Below are positions 33,991-39,620 of a DNA stretch of 39,620 nucleotides, piece by piece. The stretch is from an uncultured Clostridia bacterium (GTDB lineage: Bacteria > Bacillota > Clostridia > TANB77 > CAG-508), in assembly GCA_944387545.1 (NCBI GenBank), contig CALXFE010000015.1, positions 1 through 39,620 of the forward strand, read 5' to 3'. Position 1 is the stretch's first letter, and each line of letters begins with the position of its first letter. The notes under the pieces were generated by a model. It was given only the letters and a program-made list of their open reading frames with translations, was not told the DNA's origin and searched no databases. The position numbers were made by a program, and so were the translations under genes.

Positions 33991-34019
33991 TTGCAAAATA
34001 AGAAAAGTTATATTAAAAT
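33991..34019 (+). promoter_or_regulatory. Promoter of the dcw cluster (mraZ)
   Basis: TTGCAA (33991-33996), 17 bases, TAAAAT (34014-34019), directly upstream of the MraZ repeats. Confidence 0.6.
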
Positions 34020-34026
34020 CTAAGTG

Positions 34027-34052
34027 AAGTGGAGAAAAGTGGTACAAAGTGG
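34027..34052 (+). promoter_or_regulatory. MraZ operator: three AAGTGG repeats at 10-base spacing
   Basis: AAGTGG occurs at 34027-34032, 34037-34042 and 34047-34052, exactly one helical turn apart, at and just after the predicted transcription start. A fourth GTGG-like box is at 34070-34073. MraZ proteins are known to bind such direct repeats in front of their own gene, so this is an autoregulatory site. Confidence 0.8.
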
Positions 34053-34080
34053 TACGAAAAGGAAATGAGGTGGAAGACCA

Positions 34081-34506
34081 TTGCTAATTGGCGAATATGA
34101 GCATTCTCTAGACGTTAAAGGTAGGTTAATTATGCCAGCAAAATTGAGACAAGACATGGGAGAAAAATTCATTGTAACAAAAGGGTTAGATGGATGTCTA
34201 TTTGCATTTTCACAAGAAGAATGGTTAAATTTCGAACTAAAATTAAAAGCATTACCACTTTCAGATAAAAATGCCAGAAACTTTGTAAGATTTTTCTTAT
34301 CAGGTGCAACAGAGTGTGAATTAGACAAGCAAGGTAGATTCTTAATACCAAATAACTTAAGAAATGCAGCAGGTTTAGAAAAGGAAGTTGTTATAATTGG
34401 TGTAGGAACTCGATTAGAAATATGGAATAAAAATACGTGGGAAAAATGTGATGAAGATATATCAGCAGACGAAATAGCAGAAAACATGGCTAATCTTGGT
34501 ATATAA
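34081..34506 (+). CDS. mraZ: Transcriptional regulator MraZ
   Basis: The protein has 141 residues, starting at TTG 34081 with GAGGTGG upstream. Two SpoVT/AbrB-type half-domains are seen: [20 protein letters not shown] with [19 protein letters not shown], and [20 protein letters not shown]. The DxKGR and DxQGR motifs make up the DNA-binding surface of the ring-shaped MraZ oligomer. It heads the dcw cluster and regulates it through the GTGG repeats just upstream. Length and motifs are normal. The following gene, rsmH, is 330 bases away rather than the usual few. Confidence 0.95.
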   Translation: MLIGEYEHSLDVKGRLIMPAKLRQDMGEKFIVTKGLDGCLFAFSQEEWLNFELKLKALPLSDKNARNFVRFFLSGATECELDKQGRFLIPNNLRNAAGLEKEVVIIGVGTRLEIWNKNTWEKCDEDISADEIAENMANLGI

Positions 34507-34772
34507 CTTGAAAAAGTTTATATAGATACAAAAGACAAGCATACAAAAGATAAATTTAAGTAATTACAAAAGATAAAAAAAGAAAACAAAGGATAAAAGT
34601 ACAAAAGATTTAAAATATACAAAAGATAAATTTTTTAAGTACAAAAGATTTAAAAATTACATAGAAAAAATAAAAAGGTACAAAAGTTAAGCTTACAAAA
34701 GAAAATCGAACAAAAGAATTTGTGAAAACAATTTGAACCCCAAAAGAAAATTATACAATATAAAAGATAAAG
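34507..34772 (+). repeat. Array of about ten TACAAAAGA-like repeats between mraZ and rsmH
   Basis: TACAAAAGA occurs exactly at 34527, 34542, 34565, 34600, 34618, 34640 and 34694. Near copies are at 34585, 34679, 34709 and 34739. Most are followed by taaa or ttta. Spacing is irregular (15 to about 40 bases). No frame is open through it, and it is not a CRISPR or minisatellite with fixed period. It is strongly purine-rich on the plus strand. Confidence 0.7.
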
Positions 34773-34804
34773 ACAACTGGTAGTTTTCTAATTACCAGTT
34801 GTTT
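34773..34804 (+). terminator. Terminator-like hairpin before rsmH
   Basis: A perfect 10-bp stem pairs 34773-34782 with 34793-34802 around a 10-nt loop, with only three T after it. It may attenuate transcription between mraZ and rsmH. Confidence 0.5.
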
Positions 34805-34834
34805 AAGTATAGTAAACGAATAAGAGGTGTAAAA

Positions 34835-35764
34835 TTGAATTTTGAGCATAAACCAGTCTTGCTTAAAGAATGTATAGAAGGATTACATATAAATCCAGAT
34901 GGTATATATGTAGATGGCACCATGGGAGGAGCAGGACATAGTATAGAAATTTTAAAAAGGTTGTCAGCTAAAGGAAAATTAATAGGAATTGATAGAGATG
35001 AAGAAGCGTTAAAAGCTTCAAAAGAAAGACTATCATCATATAAAAATGTAGAATATATCTATGATAACCATGACAACATAAAAGACATATTGCAAAAATT
35101 ACAGATTGAAAAAGTAGATGGTATTTTGTTAGATTTAGGCGTTTCTTCATATCAGCTAGATGAAAGAAATAGAGGATTTAGTTACTTAGGAGAAAACGAA
35201 CTAGATATGAGAATGGATAAAACCCAAGAATTAACAGCAAAAAGAGTAGTCAATGATTATTCAGAAAAAGAATTAGCCAACTTAATTTATGAATATGGAG
35301 AAGAACGTTTTTCAAGACAAATTGCAAGAAATATATGTAATTATAGAAAAGAAAAAACAATTAATACAACAAAAGAATTGGTAGACATTATTGAAAAATC
35401 TATTTCAAAATCAAAACAAAATGATGGGCATCCTGCCAAAAGAACATTCCAAGCAATCAGAATAGAAGTCAATAATGAAATTAAGCCATTATATAATACT
35501 GTAAAAGATTGTATTGATTGTTTAAAACCACAAGGAAGATTGTGTATCATAACATTTCATTCATTAGAAGACAGAGCAGTCAAAAATGCTTACATAGAGG
35601 CAAAGGGGAAATGCACTTGTCCAAGTGATTTACCATATTGTGTATGTGGAGCAGAAACATTGGGAAAAATTATTACGAAAAAACCAATCATTGCAACAAA
35701 AGAAGAACAAGAAGAAAATTCAAGAAGCAAAAGTGCAAAATTAAGAATTTTTGAAAGAATATAA
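34835..35764 (+). CDS. rsmH: 16S rRNA m4C1402 methyltransferase RsmH (MraW)
   Basis: The protein has 309 residues. TTG 34835 gives the family N-terminus [16 protein letters not shown] and follows AGAGGTG; the frame is open to a TTG at 34799 inside the preceding hairpin. The SAM-binding motif is [16 protein letters not shown], followed by [29 protein letters not shown] and [16 protein letters not shown] Cys-rich segment ([13 protein letters not shown]) lies near the C-terminus. It methylates N4 of C1402 in 16S rRNA. It is in its usual dcw position before ftsL. Confidence 0.95.
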   Translation: MNFEHKPVLLKECIEGLHINPDGIYVDGTMGGAGHSIEILKRLSAKGKLIGIDRDEEALKASKERLSSYKNVEYIYDNHDNIKDILQKLQIEKVDGILLDLGVSSYQLDERNRGFSYLGENELDMRMDKTQELTAKRVVNDYSEKELANLIYEYGEERFSRQIARNICNYRKEKTINTTKELVDIIEKSISKSKQNDGHPAKRTFQAIRIEVNNEIKPLYNTVKDCIDCLKPQGRLCIITFHSLEDRAVKNAYIEAKGKCTCPSDLPYCVCGAETLGKIITKKPIIATKEEQEENSRSKSAKLRIFERI

Positions 35765-35788
35765 ACATATGAGGAGGTGAAATAACTT

Positions 35789-36289
35789 ATGGCAGCGAGA
35801 TATCAATATGAAACAAGTCCAAGAAAAATAGAACCAGAATATAAAAAAGAAAAGAAAAAACAACAAATCAGAGTTGTAAAAGACTTGCCAAAACAAGAAA
35901 TTAAGATATCAAAAGCACAAAAAATAAGGCATAGAAAAGCAACCTTATTGGTAATTGCTATATTTGCGGTATTGCTAACCATAAGTTATCGAAACACCCA
36001 AATAAATGAAAAATTTAATCAAATGCAAGAATTAAAAACAAAATTGTCATCATTACAAAAAGAGAATGAACAATTACAAGTTAGTATAGAAAATAGTTTA
36101 AATTTCAGCAATATAGAAAAACAAGCAAAAGAAAAATTAGGCATGCAAAAACTAACCAATAAACAAACCGTATATGTAAGTTTACCTAAAAAAGATTATA
36201 TAGAATCAACAACAGAAAAAGTACAAATCAGTGATAATAAAAATGAGAATTGGTTTGAAAAATTTGTAGATAAGATATTTAATAGATAA
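35789..36289 (+). CDS. ftsL: FtsL/DivIC-like septum protein
   Basis: The protein has 166 residues with a very strong GAGGAGGTG site. The N-terminus of about 50 residues is basic and cytoplasmic (KKEKKKQQIRVVKDLPK). One membrane helix (TLLVIAIFAVLLTISY, about 51-66) is followed by an extracellular leucine-zipper coiled coil (MQELKTKLSSLQKENEQLQV). A segment NIEKQAKEKLGMQKLT then matches the FtsL/DivIC family end, before an Asn-rich tail. FtsL bridges the FtsQB/DivIB complex to FtsW/FtsI. The position between rsmH and ftsI identifies it, since sequence alone would not distinguish FtsL from DivIC. Confidence 0.85.
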   Translation: MAARYQYETSPRKIEPEYKKEKKKQQIRVVKDLPKQEIKISKAQKIRHRKATLLVIAIFAVLLTISYRNTQINEKFNQMQELKTKLSSLQKENEQLQVSIENSLNFSNIEKQAKEKLGMQKLTNKQTVYVSLPKKDYIESTTEKVQISDNKNENWFEKFVDKIFNR

Positions 36290-36321
36290 TTGTGATAGAA
36301 ACAGTTATCTATTCTTTTTTT
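36281..36321 (+). terminator. Terminator overlapping the ftsL stop
   Basis: A 9-bp stem pairs 36281-36289 (which includes the TAA stop) with 36305-36313 and is followed by CTTTTTTT (36314-36321). It is inside the dcw cluster, before ftsI. Confidence 0.75.
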
Positions 36322-36335
36322 AAGGAATAAAAACA

Positions 36336-36369
36336 AACACCTCTAATACATATTATTAGAGGTGTTTTT
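36336..36369 (+). promoter_or_regulatory. Leader hairpin sequestering the SD of ftsI
   Basis: A perfect 13-bp stem pairs 36336-36348 with 36354-36366 around a 5-nt loop. AGAGGTG (36358-36364) is in the 3' arm. The T5 run (36365-36369) ends exactly at ATG 36370. No promoter fits between this and the terminator at 36281-36321. Confidence 0.8.
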
Positions 36370-38364
36370 ATGAATGAAATAAAACTAACAAGTAAGAAAA
36401 AAATGAGGAATATGTTATTTATATCTTTTTTAATTATAATATGTTTGACTGTTAGAATTGCTTATATCCAATTAATACAAGGAAAAGAATTGTCTGAATT
36501 AGCTTACCAACAGCAAACGTTAGATAGAAAAATTAATCCACAACGAGGAACCATATATGATGCAACAGGAAAAAATATATTAGCGGTTAGTAGCACTGTG
36601 GAAACGGTTACAGTAAATCCAAGTAATATAGCGAGTGAAAATAAAGAAAAAGTTGCAAAAGCATTATCAAATATATTTGAACTTGACTATGAAACCGTTT
36701 TAAAAAAGGTAAAAAAAAGAAGCTCAATTGAAACAATTGTAAAAAAAGTAGACAAGGAAAAGACAGACGAACTTAGAAAGTGGATAGAAGAAAACGGGAT
36801 AACGAGTGGTATCAACATTGATGAAGATACGAAAAGGTATTATCCATATAATAATTTAGCCTCACAAGTCATTGGTTTTTGTGGAAGTGATAATCAAGGA
36901 TTAGATGGAATAGAGGCCAAATATGATAATGAATTAAAAGGAAAACAAGGTGCAATACAAAAACATACTGATGCAAAAGGCGGGGAAATAGGAGAAGAAG
37001 GAGAAAATTATATATCTGCTGTAGATGGAAATGATTTAGTATTAACAATTGATCTAACTATACAATCGATTGCAGAAAAGTATTTAGAAGAAGCATGTAT
37101 TGACAATAAATGTACGGATGGGGGAAGTGTTATTGTTATGAACCCTCAAAATGGAGATATTTTGGCTATGGCTAATTATCCAAGTTATAATTTAAATGAG
37201 CCTTATGAACCTTATACAGATGAATTGAAAGCAACATGGGATACTTTAGTACAACAAGAAAAAACAACGTACTTACAAGCGGTTTGGAGAAATAAAGCAA
37301 TAGCAGATACGTATGAACCAGGGTCAGTTTTTAAATTAATAACAGCTTCAGCAGCTTTAGAAGAAGGAATAACAGATACAGATAATGAAGGGGAATTTAG
37401 TTGTACAGGTGGAATTGAAGTAGCAGGTGTTAGAATCAAATGTTGGAGATATTATAGACCGCATGGAGCAGAAAGTTTAAGGCAAGCTTTAATGAATTCT
37501 TGTAATCCTGTTTTTATCGGACTAGGCCAAAAAATGGGGGTAACAAAATATTATGAATATTTAGAAAAATTTAAATTATTAGAAACAACAGGAATTGATT
37601 TACCAGGAGAAGCAGGAAGTATCTTTCTGGCAAAAGAAAAGGCGGGACCAGTAGAACTGGCAACAATTAGTTTTGGCCAAAGATTTGAAATAACGCCAAT
37701 ACAATTAGCAACAGCTGTTTCAAGTATTGCAAATGGTGGAACGAGTATAAAACCAAAAGTGGTAAAACAAATTATCAATAGTGAAACAAAAAAAATCACT
37801 GATGTTCCAGTAAAAACAGGAGATAATGTTATTTCAAAGGAAACTTCAGAAAAAGTATTAAGTATGATGGAAAGTGTTGTATCAGAAGGAACGGGGAAAA
37901 ATGCAAGAGTTGCAGGGTACAGAATAGGCGGAAAAACAGGGACATCTGAAGATGGTGTTAATACGAATAAATATGTAACTTCTTTTTGTGGTGTTGCACC
38001 AATTGATAATCCTCAAGCTGTTGTTTTAGTTACATTGTATAATCCGACAGGTGAAGGAGGACACCAAGGAGGTGGTGTTGCAGCACCAGTGGGAGGTCAA
38101 ATTTTTAGTGAAATTTTGCCATACTTAGAAGTAAGTCAGGGGAATCAAGACGAAGTGGAAACAATTGAACAAATTGAAACACCAGATGTTATTGGTAAAA
38201 CTGTAGCAGAAGCGGAAAAGATTATGAAAGAAAATGGATTAGAGCTTGTTATTCAAAATGCAGAAGAGGAAATAGATAAGGACGCTTCTATTATAAAGAC
38301 ACAAATTCCACAAGTAGGTATTATGATTAATAAAGGTAATAAAGTTTATGTAGAAAAAGAATAA
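36370..38364 (+). CDS. ftsI: Class B penicillin-binding protein FtsI/SpoVD with PASTA domain
   Basis: The protein has 664 residues. The N-terminal membrane helix is at about 15-32 (LFISFLIIICLTVRIAYI). A dimerisation/pedestal domain carries RGTIYDATGKNILA. The transpeptidase domain has the SxxK motif SVFK (319-322), SCN (377-379) and KTG (522-524). One PASTA repeat (about 603-664, TPDVIGKTVAEAEKIMKENG) ends the protein. It crosslinks septal peptidoglycan, partnering the SEDS protein FtsW. In Clostridia the paralogs FtsI and SpoVD both sit here and both may carry PASTA repeats, so SpoVD is the alternative name. Its leader contains two successive hairpins. Confidence 0.9.
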   Translation: MNEIKLTSKKKMRNMLFISFLIIICLTVRIAYIQLIQGKELSELAYQQQTLDRKINPQRGTIYDATGKNILAVSSTVETVTVNPSNIASENKEKVAKALSNIFELDYETVLKKVKKRSSIETIVKKVDKEKTDELRKWIEENGITSGINIDEDTKRYYPYNNLASQVIGFCGSDNQGLDGIEAKYDNELKGKQGAIQKHTDAKGGEIGEEGENYISAVDGNDLVLTIDLTIQSIAEKYLEEACIDNKCTDGGSVIVMNPQNGDILAMANYPSYNLNEPYEPYTDELKATWDTLVQQEKTTYLQAVWRNKAIADTYEPGSVFKLITASAALEEGITDTDNEGEFSCTGGIEVAGVRIKCWRYYRPHGAESLRQALMNSCNPVFIGLGQKMGVTKYYEYLEKFKLLETTGIDLPGEAGSIFLAKEKAGPVELATISFGQRFEITPIQLATAVSSIANGGTSIKPKVVKQIINSETKKITDVPVKTGDNVISKETSEKVLSMMESVVSEGTGKNARVAGYRIGGKTGTSEDGVNTNKYVTSFCGVAPIDNPQAVVLVTLYNPTGEGGHQGGGVAAPVGGQIFSEILPYLEVSQGNQDEVETIEQIETPDVIGKTVAEAEKIMKENGLELVIQNAEEEIDKDASIIKTQIPQVGIMINKGNKVYVEKE

Positions 38365-38369
38365 AACCC

Positions 38370-38407
38370 AGAGACTACAAGTAACGTAGTCTCTAGTTCT
38401 CTTTTTT
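38370..38407. terminator. Bidirectional terminator between ftsI and the CoaB-like gene
   Basis: A 9-bp stem pairs 38370-38378 with 38386-38394. Plus-strand T-run at 38402-38407; on the minus strand GGGTTTTA follows. Confidence 0.65.
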
Positions 38408-38456
38408 AGTGTCCACTATATGAGGATATTTCAATTGAATTTTCTAAAATAACGTT

Positions 38457-39223
38457 TTAAAAAAGAAAAGATTCTAAAGAAATGGCTATTTCCTTTTTTG
38501 TGTTACATTCTGTCAAAATACCATTCTTATTTAAAATCATAGCCCAGTGTTTACCATGACCGATTTTAGATAAATCATTTGCGACAATAAAATCGGCTTC
38601 ATTTTTTTCTCTTAACTTTGAAGCAACTTGATACAGCTCATCTTTACTGACACCATCTAGAAGTTTAAATCCTACTAAAGTCACATTTGGAGCCATCTGT
38701 TTAATCTGACCAATCACTTTTGGCGTGAGCTGTAACATTGTCATCAAATGTGGTTCATAAGATGAAATTTTAGTGTTATTATTACAAACATGCTTTGGAT
38801 TTTCAAAGATTTTTAAAAGTCTTTCTTTGGTAATTTCTTCAGGTGTTTGCGAATTTTGAATAGTTTCCCAGATTTCATTAACTAATTCTTCAGCCCTTAT
38901 GACATATTTTCCAGCATAATCACCTACTGCGGAAGAGTGAATGATGATATCAATTTTTTTAGTTGCAAAGATTTCTTTTAGGGCCTCAATCAAATCTTGT
39001 GTAGATTCAATTGTTACAAATTGGATTTTATCAGAAATAAGTTTTGGTTTATAGGACATTTTTGTTGAAATATAATAAATATTTTCAATTTGGTCATTTT
39101 TATCCTCTAAAAATGTTTCTGCTAAAACAGAACCTAAAGCGCCTGTTGCCATATTCGTTATTTTCATAACAGAGTCAATCTTTTCGTTGGTTGGTCCAGC
39201 CGTAATAATAATATTTTTTTCAT
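38457..39223 (-). CDS. coaB: CoaB-like phosphopantothenate-cysteine ligase, frameshifted at an A7 run
   Basis: The intact frame (from ATG 39167) starts MKITNMATGALGSVLAE and has 236 residues. It includes IIHSSAVGDYAG, the LTPKVIGQIKQMAP segment and LVGFKLLDG, then ADFIVANDLS, all typical of the CoaB half of Dfp. Just upstream, in the same frame but without a start codon, lies NIIITAGPTNEKIDSV, the nucleotide-binding opening of CoaB. The only well-placed start is ATG 39223 after GAGAGG, but it is one base out of frame. Seven A (39214-39220) follow it where eight would give MKKNIIITAGPTNEK. So this is a stand-alone CoaB with a one-base deletion, a sequencing error, or a slippage-dependent gene. 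CoaB joins cysteine to phosphopantothenate in CoA synthesis. No CoaC is adjacent. Confidence 0.75.
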
Positions 39224-39330
39224 GTTTTTACCTCTCTTTCTTTGTGGGTAATTAAATTATATATGTTTTTTAGATATAATTCAAATCCAGAAATGACTAG
39301 ATATATCAAAAGATAGAATTAGAACAATAA

Positions 39331-39359
39331 TTGACATATCTACGAAAATATGATATAAT
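39331..39359 (+). promoter_or_regulatory. Extended -10 consensus promoter
   Basis: TTGACA (39331-39336), 17 bases, TATAAT (39354-39359) with TG at 39351-39352. It is divergent from the CoaB-like gene. Confidence 0.85.
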
Positions 39360-39402
39360 ACTACAGATTATCAATTAAGAAATGGGGTTTAGTATAAAAA
39401 GT

Positions 39403-39620
39403 ATGAAAAATGTAAGAAAAAGAATCGTATTGATATTAGGAATAGTTACAATAATGATTTTAGCAATGACAACAATTAGTAAAGGAGCAACATCACAGGC
39501 AACTGGAAATTCTGATTATGTATATTTATCAGATATTTCATACGTTAAAGATAAATCATTTGCTCCAAGCGGACAATCTATTCTTTTAGATAGAAATAAA
39601 GATAATAATATAATTACGTT
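39403..39620 (+). CDS. Secreted protein, 5' end only (cut by window edge)
   Basis: At least 72 codons are open and run off the window. ATG 39403 starts a clear signal peptide: basic MKNVRKR, then a hydrophobic helix IVLILGIVTIMILAMTT and SKGATSQA as a likely cleavage region. An in-frame ATG at 39382 is possible; neither has a good Shine-Dalgarno sequence. The mature start reads YVYLSDISYVKDKSFAPSGQ, which resembles the beginning of NPCBM/NEW2-type carbohydrate-binding domains (YLSDI-Y). This is a weak hint from about 20 residues. It has a near-perfect promoter, so it is probably well expressed. Confidence 0.6.
   Translation, partial: MKNVRKRIVLILGIVTIMILAMTTISKGATSQATGNSDYVYLSDISYVKDKSFAPSGQSILLDRNKDNNIIT

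Noticed and set aside
34507..34772. TACAAAAGA array considered as CRISPR or as a decayed gene
   Set aside because: Repeat units are too short and irregularly spaced for CRISPR, and stops occur in all frames with no recognisable protein remnant.
1..39620. DGR reverse transcriptase or template repeat within the window
   Set aside because: No open frame has reverse transcriptase features such as a YxDD box, and no second copy of the 4007-4150 segment was found by eye on either strand.
1..39620. tRNA, rRNA or prophage genes
   Set aside because: No tRNA-like cloverleaf with a GTTCGA-type arm, no rRNA sequence and no integrase, terminase or capsid gene was recognised.

Overview
The window comes from an AT-rich (roughly 30% GC by eye) low-GC Gram-positive of the Clostridia type, most likely an uncultured gut lineage. 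The grounds are AGA/GGA/ATA-rich codon use, strong GGAGG ribosome binding sites, TTGACA/TATAAT promoters, the minD-minE-rodA and mraZ-rsmH-ftsL-ftsI clusters, the LL-diaminopimelate aminotransferase route to lysine/meso-DAP, and remnants of a sporulation programme. I see no rRNA, tRNA, CRISPR array, transposase or prophage.

Layout. 1-760: gene-poor, holding a decayed Spo0A C-terminal domain. 761-4231: a small tail-anchored protein, a SpoIVFA-like M23 protein with a SpoIVFB-like M50 protease, and a pilin-like protein whose C-terminal lectin-like region looks like the variable region of a diversity-generating retroelement (DGR). 4499-7094: minD, minE (with a long charged tail) and rodA. 7208-9297: dusB, a LolA/YdcC-like membrane protein and an EndoA/MazF toxin with no adjacent antitoxin. 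9339-11900: an HD-GYP protein and, divergently, a tandem Mesh1/RelA-type HD protein. 12043-15266: aspS, a TSCPD protein and mnmA. 15365-16388 (minus): a DUF1737-like small protein and a monofunctional peptidoglycan transglycosylase. 16582-21418: dapF-dapL, an HD hydrolase, ruvA and rarA. 21576-24203: a two-gene (split) TauE/SafE-type transporter, two small proteins, a Cys/His/Asp-tailed protein and a frame-broken membrane protein. 24308-33327: a 2743-residue cyclic beta-1,2-glucan synthase-like enzyme and an M15-type peptidase with a peptidoglycan-binding domain. 33383-38364: an XRE regulator and the start of the dcw cluster. 38457-39620: a CoaB-like gene broken at an A7 run and the 5' end of a secreted protein.

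How it fits together. Most of the window serves the cell envelope: precursor supply (dapF, dapL), polymerisation and crosslinking (rodA, GT51, ftsI), division-site placement (minDE), septum proteins (ftsL), wall trimming (M23, M15) and an envelope glucan. Four of these envelope genes (1157, 24308, 32647, 36370) share one leader design. A terminator-like hairpin has the Shine-Dalgarno sequence in its 3' arm, and its U-tract runs straight into the start codon. That recurring design and the DGR-like hypervariable pilin domain are the two observations I consider most worth testing. Two genes (23303-24203 and 38457-39223) appear to be broken by single-base indels, and the Spo0A remnant by at least two, so assembly accuracy should be checked first.
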